Source of the DNA: Lamprobacter modestohalophilus
GTDB lineage: Bacteria; Pseudomonadota; Gammaproteobacteria; Chromatiales; Chromatiaceae
Assembly: GCF_016583905.1 (NCBI RefSeq)
Contig: NZ_NRRY01000004.1
Coordinates: forward strand, 121,287 to 185,286
Direction of reading: 5' to 3'
DNA: 64,000 bases
Numbering within the stretch: the first letter of the stretch is position 1; every line of letters begins with the position of its first letter. The notes under the pieces are model-generated. The model had not been told where the DNA came from. It did no database searches and saw only the letters and a list, made by a program, of their open reading frames with translations. Of the stretch, positions 43,844 to 52,429 are shown one piece after another. Made by a program: the position numbers and the translations under genes.

Positions 43844-43960
43844 AGGGATCGCTAGAGAACATCAGAAAAGGCATCGCGTGCTTTGCGAAAGGCCAGAAGA
43901 CCCAACGCGAGGCAAACCAGGAACAAGAGCCGCGGCGGTTGCTGGTTGGCCCCGGCGCCA

Positions 43961-45073
43961 TCAGAGGTGCATTTCGGCCGGCGGGCTCGACCAGGGTGCA
44001 GGCGTTATCCCAGCAGCTTCGGCCAAACGCGCGGCAACGATGGGCCCCTGCAGCTGCAGTGAATACTGCGCCTCCACCCGCCGCCGACCGGCTCTTCCAA
44101 GCCGACGCCGTAACAGGACATCAGCGCCCAACCGGCGCAGCGCTGCGAGCCATTGATCGGGGTTGCTCGCGAGTAACCCCACCGCGGGCGTGGCAATCTC
44201 CACATTCACACCCACCGGCGAAGTAATCACCGGCTTGCCACAGGCCAGATACTGGAGCAATTTATAGCCACATTTGCCCTGTTCCCAAGGGCCATCAGTC
44301 AACGGCATGATGCCGAGATGTACGCTGCCCAGCAGCGCTGATTCGGTGCTCGCTGACCAGGGGTGGTGCTCAACCGGGACGTCCATGCTGGGGATCGCCT
44401 CGGCTCCAATCACCACCAGTTGCACCGGGCGTTCACGCGCCAAGCGCTGCAGCGGCTCGCGCACGAGGCGCAGATAAGATGCCGTTGATGGGGAGCCAAT
44501 CCAGCCAACCCGTAGCAGGGCAGCGTCGGGCTCGGCAGCCAGCGCGTACTGATCCACATCCAGCACCGTCGGTACCAGGCTTACGTCTGGCGCGCCGGCG
44601 CGCTGCGCATAGTCGGCGAGGTAGGCATTCCCCGCCGTCACCAAATGGGCACCGCGCATCAGCGGCACCAAGCGTCGGCCCAGCAGCCTGCGCACCAAGA
44701 CCGAGCGGTGTGCATCGTAGCGGTGGAAGGTGGCGTCGTCGTAGTCGACCACATAGGGAACGCCGGCCCAGGTCAGCCAGCGCTCGAGCACTCCTGGCAA
44801 GAAGGGGAACAGTTCTTTCTCCACCCATACCAGTTGGATCTGCCCCAGCTCCATCAGCGCTCGCAGGCGGCGCTGGTAGACGCGCATGATACTGCGAGCG
44901 CTCGAGCGTCCGTTGGCATAGCGCGCGCGCAGTTCGTCATCCTGAAATAGGGCGCTGACCGTTACCCGAAAGCCGGCCTGCTCCAACCAGGGGCGATAAG
45001 CCATCAGCCGCAAGCGGCTGCTCGAGCCGAGCTCGCCGTAACGGGTCAGGAGTAACAGCGTTGGCGCCGACAC
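43961..45073 (-). CDS. GT4-like glycosyltransferase
   Basis: 370 residues starting at GTG 45073, 3 bases after the methyltransferase stop. N-terminal half: LLLLTRYGELGSSSRLRLMAYRP; C-terminal half: RVGWIGSPSTASYLRLV and a C-terminal E-rich motif LGIMPLTDGPWEQGKCGYKLLQYLACGKPVI, a GT-B active-site region in the style of GT4 sub-family proteins. It probably adds a sugar in the locus. Confidence 0.8.
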   Translation of the reverse strand: MSAPTLLLLTRYGELGSSSRLRLMAYRPWLEQAGFRVTVSALFQDDELRARYANGRSSARSIMRVYQRRLRALMELGQIQLVWVEKELFPFLPGVLERWLTWAGVPYVVDYDDATFHRYDAHRSVLVRRLLGRRLVPLMRGAHLVTAGNAYLADYAQRAGAPDVSLVPTVLDVDQYALAAEPDAALLRVGWIGSPSTASYLRLVREPLQRLARERPVQLVVIGAEAIPSMDVPVEHHPWSASTESALLGSVHLGIMPLTDGPWEQGKCGYKLLQYLACGKPVITSPVGVNVEIATPAVGLLASNPDQWLAALRRLGADVLLRRRLGRAGRRRVEAQYSLQLQGPIVAARLAEAAGITPAPWSSPPAEMHL

Positions 45074-45076
45074 CGT

Positions 45077-45868
45077 CTATTTCTGAGCCACCACCACGAC
45101 GCGGTGACCACGGGTAAACTGCTCGTAGTCGTCGGCCTCTGGCTCGACAAATTCGACGGTAGAAAAACCGGATTCTTTCAACAGGTAAGTCACTGCGGCC
45201 TTGCTCGGCACCAACGCAAACCCGGTCATCCCCCCTTCGGAGCTGTTGGGATAATCTTCGCAGAGGGCAAAGCAGCCTCTGATCTGGCGCAGGTTTGTAT
45301 AGTCACCGTCCTCGACGTGGCCGACGAGGTCCATTGGCATCACCTGGGTTTCCAAACAGAGCGTCTGGCGCGTAATGGTGGCCAGCATGCGGATGAGATT
45401 CACCGGGTTTTCGTGGTGATAGAGCAGGCCATAACAGAGCACGAAATCGAACGGAGATGCTGAGCCGAAGGCCTCCAGGCTGATGTTTTCAAAGCGAATC
45501 CGGTCGGGCGCCAGTAGATCGCTGATCGCCTGTGCTTTTTGAATTGAATCGGGATTTTTATCAATGCCGGTAACGGATTCAAAGTACTCGGCGAGTATCA
45601 GGGAATAATAGCCTTCGTGACAGGCGACATCTATGGCGCTCGCGCGATGCGTCGTGGTGGAGACACTGGCTTGCAGTGCATTGCACAACATCTTCTCGCG
45701 TGTGTCATGGATCTTGCGGACGCTGGGTTTTACACAGGACTTGGTTTTGCTGCCGTCTGGCAGGTGAAATTCATAGAACCATTCTTGTTCTTTAATTGCG
45801 CGCAGACGCGGATCTTGGTGGCTGCTCATAGGCTGATGTTGCTCTATAAAAGTAGAAGAATGAGGCAT
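45077..45868 (-). CDS. Class I SAM-dependent methyltransferase
   Basis: About 263 residues. SAM loop AIDVACHEGYYSLILAEYFE with the Asp of motif I, then VTGIDKNPDSIQKA, and FDFVLCYGLLYHHENP (motif near the active site). The start is uncertain: ATG 45868 is chosen here, but GTG 45877 or ATG 45829 (MSSHQDPRL) are possible. Likely modifies a sugar or a chain end; such methyltransferases cap O-polysaccharides for Wzt recognition. Substrate unknown. Confidence 0.78.
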   Translation of the reverse strand: MPHSSTFIEQHQPMSSHQDPRLRAIKEQEWFYEFHLPDGSKTKSCVKPSVRKIHDTREKMLCNALQASVSTTTHRASAIDVACHEGYYSLILAEYFESVTGIDKNPDSIQKAQAISDLLAPDRIRFENISLEAFGSASPFDFVLCYGLLYHHENPVNLIRMLATITRQTLCLETQVMPMDLVGHVEDGDYTNLRQIRGCFALCEDYPNSSEGGMTGFALVPSKAAVTYLLKESGFSTVEFVEPEADDYEQFTRGHRVVVVAQK

Positions 45869-45963
45869 AAAGGGCACATGCCCTGATTAACCTATGGATC
45901 ATAAGCGGGATATTCGGTTTTTCAGTGTTTGTTTCAGCCAGAGCTTGATTTTCGTCTTCACGT

Positions 45964-46566
45964 TCAGCCCGGCTCTTTTTTTTTAACTGATTCAATCTTC
46001 ATCTGCCAGCAGGCATTAAACAGAAAGGTTCTGGCGAAGCCAAACGGAATCAACATCCGCACCAACATGGGCAACCGTTTCCACGCCACACTGGGGTCGT
46101 AGTGCTCGTGCACGATGGTAAATTTGCGCTGAAAATTGAGGTTTTCGTAAAACCATCGTTCGGTCAGGAAGATGTGATGACCGGGATAGAGGCCTTCGGC
46201 TGAATTGGCGTAGGGCACAGTGAAGACAAAGCGTCCGCCGGGAATCAGCACACGCCAGGACTCATTGATCACGTGATCGAGATTGGAGTGCTCCAGAAAA
46301 TGCGACGAGCGCACCTCGGCGACGCTATTATCGGCAAATGGCAGCGGCCCCCGATCAAGGTCCATGAGGATATCCGGGGCATTGTCCGCATTGGCAATTT
46401 GTGCCCCCTCGCCGACGAGGTTGTCGATACCAATATAGCCTGGCGGCTTGTAGTAGCCACAGCCTAAGTCCAAACGAATGCCGTCTTCCCCCTGTGCCTT
46501 TGTTAACTGCTCCATTGACGCCCAGCGGGTATTGAGTGTTAGGTCTTTTTGCTGTGCGTATTGCAT
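45964..46566 (-). CDS. SAM-dependent methyltransferase (methyltransferase-11 type)
   Basis: 200 residues from ATG 46566 with a good ribosome site (AAGGAG, 8 bases upstream). Motif I RLDLGCGYYKPPGYIGID, then DLDRGPLPFADNSVAEVRSSHFLEH, typical of type-11 methyltransferases of sugar-modifying loci. It lies 19 bases after the stop of the glycosyltransferase upstream on the strand. Confidence 0.83.
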   Translation of the reverse strand: MQYAQQKDLTLNTRWASMEQLTKAQGEDGIRLDLGCGYYKPPGYIGIDNLVGEGAQIANADNAPDILMDLDRGPLPFADNSVAEVRSSHFLEHSNLDHVINESWRVLIPGGRFVFTVPYANSAEGLYPGHHIFLTERWFYENLNFQRKFTIVHEHYDPSVAWKRLPMLVRMLIPFGFARTFLFNACWQMKIESVKKKEPG

Positions 46567-46585
46567 TGGATCATCTCCTTAGAAA

Positions 46586-47809
46586 TCAGGAAGCCTTGAG
46601 CAGTGAACGCCATTTTTGGTAGCCGCGTACCAGGAGACGTGCGAGCACTCGAAACCATCCCTGTCTACGTAAACGGCCAACCAAGAATTCGGTGGGATCG
46701 GCAAGCAAGCGCGCATTTTTTGCAGATATAGGCGGGTCTGATAGCAATGGCTCGCCACGCAGTTCACCATAAAAATAGGCAATACTCTCTGCAACGACAC
46801 GCTGCGGTGAAGACAGCGCGCGTGAGGGATCAACCAGCAGGGCTTGTAATGCTTGTTCTAAACGATTAATGGAGCTGTCCCAGTTCCAGCGTGCAACTGT
46901 CGCCCGACCATTAGCGATCAGGTGCTCACGCAGCGCGGTATCCTCCAGCAGGCGTTGCACGGCAGCACGCGCCGCTTGGATGTCGAATGGATCGACTACT
47001 AAGGCGTTCTCTCCGTCGATGATGTATTCGTCGTAGCCAGTGACGCGACCCACTACCACCGCCCCCCCGCAAGCCATCATCTCCATGGGTGGCCCAAAGA
47101 AGCCTTCGACCCGGCTCAACTTCAGCAGCAGGTCGCAGCTTGAATAGATCTCGCGCATCTGCTCCATGGGGACAGCGCTGAAGAATCGATCACAGCGCCA
47201 GGCGGGGTCAGGCTTTCCGCATGAACTGACACACCAGATCTCAGCATCAATAGGCTTAACCGCTTCGAAGGCCTCCCACATCCCTTTGTATGGCAGCGCG
47301 ATGGCGCCTTCTAACAGGATGCGTGGCCGCCGGCCCCGCGGCGCAAGCGGCTCGCAGGGATAGAAGATCGAGGTATCAAGCCCGTTCGGCACCAAGGCAG
47401 CTTCATGACCAAATTGCGCTTGCAGCCAGGTTCGAATCCAGTGCGCCTCGGTTAGATAATTGAAGGGAATGACGTAGGATAGGCGGGTGATATGCTCCCA
47501 GCAACTGCCCGGTGGATGAAAGCGGGTCTCATCCGATTGCACGAAGTAGGCATGTCGCTTTGCCAGCAGCAGGGGTACGCGGAAGGCAGTAGCCCAAGAG
47601 GTGGCGATGAGGATATCGACCTCCTGCGGATAGTCTGTCAGTGGAACAACCGGCACGCTTTGGCCTGGAAACCAACTCATATCACCCAGCATGCCGTCGA
47701 CGACCAAGCTGACCTCGTGCCCGCGCGCCTTGAGCCGCTCGCTGTGCTGGCAGATCACCGCGATACCACCAGAGACGCCGCAGCCCGGAATGAGATAACA
47801 GATCTTCAC
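46586..47809 (-). CDS. GT4-family glycosyltransferase
   Basis: About 407 residues from GTG 47809, which has GGAGG six bases upstream and overlaps the previous gene's stop as GTGA; the longer open frame to 48013 is Arg-rich and runs through the neighbour. GT-B motifs: ICYLIPGCGVSGGIAVICQH, VPNGLD, GRRPRILLEGAIALPYKG, and EGFFGPPMEMMACGGAVVV (E-x7-E). Adds a sugar in the O-chain locus. Confidence 0.85.
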   Translation of the reverse strand: MKICYLIPGCGVSGGIAVICQHSERLKARGHEVSLVVDGMLGDMSWFPGQSVPVVPLTDYPQEVDILIATSWATAFRVPLLLAKRHAYFVQSDETRFHPPGSCWEHITRLSYVIPFNYLTEAHWIRTWLQAQFGHEAALVPNGLDTSIFYPCEPLAPRGRRPRILLEGAIALPYKGMWEAFEAVKPIDAEIWCVSSCGKPDPAWRCDRFFSAVPMEQMREIYSSCDLLLKLSRVEGFFGPPMEMMACGGAVVVGRVTGYDEYIIDGENALVVDPFDIQAARAAVQRLLEDTALREHLIANGRATVARWNWDSSINRLEQALQALLVDPSRALSSPQRVVAESIAYFYGELRGEPLLSDPPISAKNARLLADPTEFLVGRLRRQGWFRVLARLLVRGYQKWRSLLKAS

Positions 47810-48852
47810 CGTGCACCTCCCTGGCGCCAAGCCCACCTTCGACGACCCCACTGCTGGCGGACCCAGAGGGCCGCAGATTGTGCGCGACCGGCTGCGGTGA
47901 AGGCGGCAGCTGGGGCGCTGGCGCTGAAGCGTGAGACCTCTGCGGCTTGGATCTGGCGGAGTAACGTCAAGTAGGATTCGCGCCCGTCGAGGCAGCTTCG
48001 CACGCGTTCGCACCCGGTCACAGCAATGCGCTGGCGCTCTTGTGGATTGGCCAGATAGTAGGCAACGGCTTCATGCATCTGCTGGGGGGAGTCGACTGCG
48101 ATGTAATCCTGCCCGGGCCTGAGCAGATCGTTCGGGGTGATCTTCTCACTAATCAGCAAAATGCCACAGGCCAGCAGCATCTGTACGCGAGGCTCCCAAG
48201 AAACCTCGTTTTCGGCATGCACATTGAGGCACAAACGCGCTTGGTGAACATAGTCGACCAGCGGTGCACCCCAAACACCGTGGCAAAGGTGTAGAAACTG
48301 GTAATGATGTTTGAGAGGGCCGAAAAAGCGTTCACGATGCGGGGTGCTGCGACCAATAAAGAAGAGATCCCAGCGCTTTGGCGGGCTGGATGCGGTTCGC
48401 GTTTTCGGGCTGGGCTGGTAGACATTGGTGGCGACCGGAAATGGGAAGTGGCCGGAACAGTTAAGGCCATCGCGCGCCATCAGCGGCAGTGAAGCCGCAT
48501 CATAGTGGAAGACGTAGTCAAAGGGTAACGAGCGGATGGCGCGAAAGTGAAGGTAGCGGTTGAGGCTGTCCCAGGTCATCTGCAGCTGGCCGTCGATCGA
48601 ACGCGGGAAGGGTTCACTGGAGAGTGCGATGCGTAGGCCGCGCAATTGCTCTAGAACCTTGGCAGGCATCCATTCGCCACGAAAGATGAGGTTATAGTCG
48701 GCTTGCAGCTCGAGCAAGGGGGCGAAATCGCCACTCAGCAGCATGGGTGGGAGTGCCAACTCGTGGACCTCGGCATCGGCATCAAGCGCGGTCTCGTAGG
48801 TGAAACGGAAGTACTCCGGCTGGGTGATGAAAGCGATCGTGGGCTTGGGCAT
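47806..48852 (-). CDS. CgeB/Glyco_trans_1_2-like glycosyltransferase
   Basis: 348 residues. A short N-terminal Rossmann-like half (IAFITQPEYFRFTYE) and a C-terminal domain with WDLFFIGRSTPHRERFF, LNVHAENEVSWEPRVQMLLACG and SLDSPQQMHEAVAYYL-type text of the PF13524 (Glyco_trans_1_2) kind. The last ~45 residues are Ala/Arg-rich and may be an artefact or a flexible tail. The downstream GT overlaps its stop. Confidence 0.72.
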   Translation of the reverse strand: MPKPTIAFITQPEYFRFTYETALDADAEVHELALPPMLLSGDFAPLLELQADYNLIFRGEWMPAKVLEQLRGLRIALSSEPFPRSIDGQLQMTWDSLNRYLHFRAIRSLPFDYVFHYDAASLPLMARDGLNCSGHFPFPVATNVYQPSPKTRTASSPPKRWDLFFIGRSTPHRERFFGPLKHHYQFLHLCHGVWGAPLVDYVHQARLCLNVHAENEVSWEPRVQMLLACGILLISEKITPNDLLRPGQDYIAVDSPQQMHEAVAYYLANPQERQRIAVTGCERVRSCLDGRESYLTLLRQIQAAEVSRFSASAPAAAFTAAGRAQSAALWVRQQWGRRRWAWRQGGAR

Positions 48853-48879
48853 GGCGAAGCCAGGTCTCTAGGTGATCGC

Positions 48880-49809
48880 TCAAGATCTCAGGCCGCGCAG
48901 CAGCAGGTTCTTGAGCCAAGATGGAAACCACCATTTGTTCGATAAAGCGGAAAGCTTAGCGAGATCTGTGTCTTTTTGTGCGAGCAATTCAGCAGCTGTG
49001 GTCAGATGCGCATCTTTTTGTTCTATGAGCCATTGTGCGTTTTCGAGATCGCGTCGCAACAGTCGAACGAGTTCAGCTTGTTCGATTGGTTGCTCGAACA
49101 GGCCGGCGGGCAGGTCTGGTAATTGCCCATCAGAGGCCAATGCAAGCCAGAAGATAGGCGCGGCCAGTCCTGCTTCACAACTGAGGAGGGTGCCAGCGCC
49201 ATTGGTATAGGTCTTCATGGACGCGGCGGTGCCTTGCGGCAAGATCAGCGAGCCGTGGCAAACACGCTGGCCAAAGTAGCGAACGGATCGAAAGTGAGAT
49301 TCAACGAGCTGCTTGAATTCGGCCTCATCAAGCTCCTTAACATGATAGGGGTTGGTGGTGCCGGGCAGCTCGGAGTAGAAGTAGCGATCGGGGCTAGAGA
49401 TCAGCAGCACACCGTCAGGCTGGAGCACGCGCTTGATCTCACGCATCATCTCGGCATGGCGTGTGTGGTGCTCGATGGTCTCGAAGCTGACGATTAGATC
49501 GACAACGGCATCTGGCAACGGGATAGCGGTGCAGTCGCCGACGAGGAATTGGAGATTGTCAGCTTGGTAGCGCGTGCGGGCATGGGCAATAGAGGCAGGG
49601 TCGATATCCACGCCGATCACTTGCGCGGCGCTTTCGGCTAAAGCGGCAGAGCCATAACCCTCGCCACAGGCGATATCGAGCACGCGCTGATCCGCGCTGA
49701 TCGCTTGCGCGAGCAGATACCGATGCCAGTGCTCAAATTCGATGGCTCCTTCGGTACCGGGGATGAAGCGCTCGCCAGTGAATTCGAGCGCTGTAAACGC
49801 CTTTGTCAT
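48880..49809 (-). CDS. SAM-dependent methyltransferase with C-terminal coiled coil
   Basis: 309 residues from ATG 49809, which shares its A with the TGA of the ABC gene (TGATG). Motif I RVLDIACGEGYGSAALAE, then GVDIDPASIAHARTRY, and VDLIVSFETIEHHTRH. The last ~60 residues form a coiled coil (LVRLLRRDLENAQWLIEQKD ... LAQKDTDLAKLSA) that may bind the Wzt domain. Such MTases with coiled coils act at chain termini. Directly coupled to the exporter ATPase upstream. Confidence 0.83.
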   Translation of the reverse strand: MTKAFTALEFTGERFIPGTEGAIEFEHWHRYLLAQAISADQRVLDIACGEGYGSAALAESAAQVIGVDIDPASIAHARTRYQADNLQFLVGDCTAIPLPDAVVDLIVSFETIEHHTRHAEMMREIKRVLQPDGVLLISSPDRYFYSELPGTTNPYHVKELDEAEFKQLVESHFRSVRYFGQRVCHGSLILPQGTAASMKTYTNGAGTLLSCEAGLAAPIFWLALASDGQLPDLPAGLFEQPIEQAELVRLLRRDLENAQWLIEQKDAHLTTAAELLAQKDTDLAKLSALSNKWWFPSWLKNLLLRGLRS

Positions 49810-51143
49810 CACTGATCTCCGGTTATCGCCAAGTCGATCGCTTGCATCGGAATGCCGATCAGACCGTTGACAATGCTAGTGCTGACGGACTTGAACTGCA
49901 CGGCGTCATGAATCCACTGGTGTTGTACGTGCTCATCAAGTGCGCCATCGGCGATGGCAACATTCACCGAGTAGTCTCCGCCTGCAAGCAAGGGCATCAG
50001 GAAGGTGAATTGTGCCTTGACGATCTGTCCAGCTTCAATGGCGATGGGAGTGTCTCGGTAACTCAGATAGGTGTTGTCACCAAAAAGGGCTTGCCCCAGG
50101 CGGTCTTTGACAAAGAATCCGACGATGGGGGAGCGCAACGGGCTGTTGGCCTGTACATGCACCACTAGCGAGACTTGCTCGCCGCCAACCACCCAGTTGA
50201 GCGGCTCGCCGGCGGCATCGAAGAAGGCTACGCTCAAGACCTGGGCGCCGCCCTGACCAAATGAGGGCGCCTCTGGATCAAACTCGAAGATCTGCAGATC
50301 GTTGCGCAGATTACTGGCGTTGAGAAACGCCTGGCGCTGATCTTTCTTCTGCTGCGAAAGCGGCATGGCCTTCGGCTTGAGCTTAGTGGTGGTGCTTTTG
50401 CCCTGTTGAGCCTCGTAGAAGGCCTCAAGATAGAGGTCGCTGATGTGCTTGGGATCACCGGCGGCCTGGACTCGACCCTGCTCCAACCAGATGGCGTGAT
50501 TGCAGAGGCTTTTCACTGAGGCGATGTCGTGACTGACGAAGAGCACGGTGCCGCGTGTCATGAAACCACGCAGAAAGCGCATGCATTTCTGGGTGAAGAA
50601 GGTATCGCCCACCGCCAGGGCCTCGTCGATGATCAAGACATCGGCGTTGACGTGCACGATGACGGCGAAGGCGAGCCGCGCCATCATGCCACTGGAGTAG
50701 CTTTTGACCGGCTGATTGATAAAATCACCGATATCCGCAAAGGCGAGGATATCGGCAAAGCGCTCATCGGTATCGGCGCGGGTCATGCCATAGAGCGCGC
50801 AGCTCATATATACATTCTCCCGGCCGCTGAAATCCGGATTGAAGCCAGAGCCCAATTCCAGCAATGCTGCCACCCGACCGTTGACTTTCAAGCTGCCGGC
50901 AGTGGGATTGAGGGTGCCGCAGATGAGTTGCAGGAGGGTGGATTTGCCGCTGCCATTGCGGCCGATGATGCCAACCGTTTGCGCCCGGCGAACCTGCAGC
51001 GAGACGCCTTCCAGCGCCCAGAACTCACGATAGTATTGCCGGCGCCTGCCCGCCAACATCTGCAGCAAGCGATGGTGGGGTTCTTCGTAGATTTGGTAGC
51101 ATTTACTGAGTTGCTCGACCTCAATCATGATCTCAGAGGACAT
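49809..51143 (-). CDS. ABC ATPase with C-terminal Wzt-like domain, set 3
   Basis: About 444 residues (ATG 51143; alternative ATG 51128). ATPase domain with Walker A GIIGRNGSGKST, signature YSSGMMARLAFA, Walker B VLIIDEALAVGD, SHDIASV; then an extra ~50-residue helical linker (KLKPKAMPLSQQKKDQRQAF) and a beta-sandwich ligand domain to the end (GGEQVSLVVHVQANSPL). Forms an exporter with the permease upstream, which it overlaps by ~10 bases. Confidence 0.9.
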   Translation of the reverse strand: MSSEIMIEVEQLSKCYQIYEEPHHRLLQMLAGRRRQYYREFWALEGVSLQVRRAQTVGIIGRNGSGKSTLLQLICGTLNPTAGSLKVNGRVAALLELGSGFNPDFSGRENVYMSCALYGMTRADTDERFADILAFADIGDFINQPVKSYSSGMMARLAFAVIVHVNADVLIIDEALAVGDTFFTQKCMRFLRGFMTRGTVLFVSHDIASVKSLCNHAIWLEQGRVQAAGDPKHISDLYLEAFYEAQQGKSTTTKLKPKAMPLSQQKKDQRQAFLNASNLRNDLQIFEFDPEAPSFGQGGAQVLSVAFFDAAGEPLNWVVGGEQVSLVVHVQANSPLRSPIVGFFVKDRLGQALFGDNTYLSYRDTPIAIEAGQIVKAQFTFLMPLLAGGDYSVNVAIADGALDEHVQHQWIHDAVQFKSVSTSIVNGLIGIPMQAIDLAITGDQ

Positions 51144-51951
51144 CGGCGAATCCCTTGCGCGTTTTCTGGAACCAAGCAAAGCCAAGTGCCGCAATAATGG
51201 CGGAAACCATCGTGTAGAGACCCAATGCACGCCAGGAGGGAACTTGGCCCCAGATCAGCACATCGCGGCTCATCTCGACCGCAGGGGTCAGGGGATTGAG
51301 CTGCATGATCGGCTGATAGGCGGCGGGCAGGCTCTCGATCGGGAAGAAGATGGGCGAGAGGAAGAGCAGTGCGGTGGTCAGCACACTGACGACCTGTGAG
51401 ATATCCCGGAGATAGACCCCTAAGCCCGCGAGAAACCAGCATACGCCTAGGGTGAGGGCAATGAGCGGGACGAGGATCATTGGGAAGAGTAAGGCCGTGA
51501 GCGGTGGCAACCCGAACAGGAAGAGGTGGAACAGAAGCCACACGATGAGCCCAACGCCGAGGTGAAAGAGGGCCGAGCCGAGGGTCGTGATAGGCAGCAC
51601 CTCTAATGGAAACACCACCTTTTTGACATAGTTCACATTAGAGAGAATCAACTTTGGCGCGCGATTGAAACATTCGGCAAAGAAACTGAAGACCAGCAGT
51701 CCGGTAAAAAGCACTAACGCGAATTCAGTCTTCGATTCGCTACCTGTGGACCAGCGCGCCTGAAAGACAACGCTGAAAACAAAGGTGTAGATACCGAGCA
51801 TCATCAACGGGAGAAAAAACGACCACAGGAGTCCAAGGATGGAGCCGCGATAGCGTTCGCTGATGTCACGCTGGATCAACAGCGCGATGAGCGCACGGTG
51901 TCGCCAAGGGCTGAGGATCATTTCCTGGGGGGATGGTGAGAAGGCCTGCAT
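51133..51951 (-). CDS. ABC-2 permease of a polysaccharide exporter (Wzm-like), set 3
   Basis: 272 residues from ATG 51951 (MQAFSPSPQ); the open frame to 52077 continues into the decayed DNA upstream. Six hydrophobic segments; ISERYRGSILGLLWSFFLPL is the elbow/TM1 region. It exports lipid-linked polysaccharide with the ATPase downstream. It starts close to the kdsD remnant. Confidence 0.88.
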   Translation of the reverse strand: MQAFSPSPQEMILSPWRHRALIALLIQRDISERYRGSILGLLWSFFLPLMMLGIYTFVFSVVFQARWSTGSESKTEFALVLFTGLLVFSFFAECFNRAPKLILSNVNYVKKVVFPLEVLPITTLGSALFHLGVGLIVWLLFHLFLFGLPPLTALLFPMILVPLIALTLGVCWFLAGLGVYLRDISQVVSVLTTALLFLSPIFFPIESLPAAYQPIMQLNPLTPAVEMSRDVLIWGQVPSWRALGLYTMVSAIIAALGFAWFQKTRKGFADVL

Positions 51952-52054
51952 GCTTGGTGGGTCGGTAAGCTGAGGGGTCCGCCACAAGCGCTGAGTGCAA
52001 CAAGACCGAAACGCTGATCTTATCAAAGAAAGGCTCGCTGCACTGGAGCAGCTC

Positions 52055-52411
52055 CTACTTTTGCACCATACCCACAAGCCGCTCCCCGCTCCCCGTCGAC
52101 AAAGACGAGCAGCGTGACGTGATGCAGGGCCATGATCTCAAGCGCGGCGCTCACGCTGCTTTCGACACGAATGGTCATGGGGTCTGGCGTCATCAGCTCT
52201 CGAGCATTGAGGACGAAGAAGCCTTCGCGAGAAGTCTGCAGCGCACGGCGCAGATCGCCATCGGTGATGATGCCGCGAATGCGCGCGGGCGGATCGGCCA
52301 CGAGTGTGACGCCCAGCTGGCCTTCGGGACGGTGCCAAGTACAGCCTTGGGGCCTTCGTCAGGCGCTATGAACGGAAGCTGCTCACTGCGCATCTCGTTG
52401 CGCACGCGCTT
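52055..52411 (-). pseudogene. Broken C-terminal fragment of a kdsD-like gene
   Basis: Matches the end of the intact kdsD at 15113: KRVRNEMRSEQLPF begins at 52411, then a frameshift near 52340 (the frame with GQLGVTLVAD continues), then GIITDGDLRRALQTSREGFF and ELMTPDP in a second frame. Near the end a 7-bp tandem duplication (GCTCCCC twice, 52081-52094) shifts the frame; removing one copy restores LVGMVQK and the TAG at 52055-52057. The SIS domain is missing: upstream of 52411 lies the end of an unrelated broken gene. Confidence 0.85.
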
Positions 52412-52429
52412 GCTCCCATCCCGATCTGC

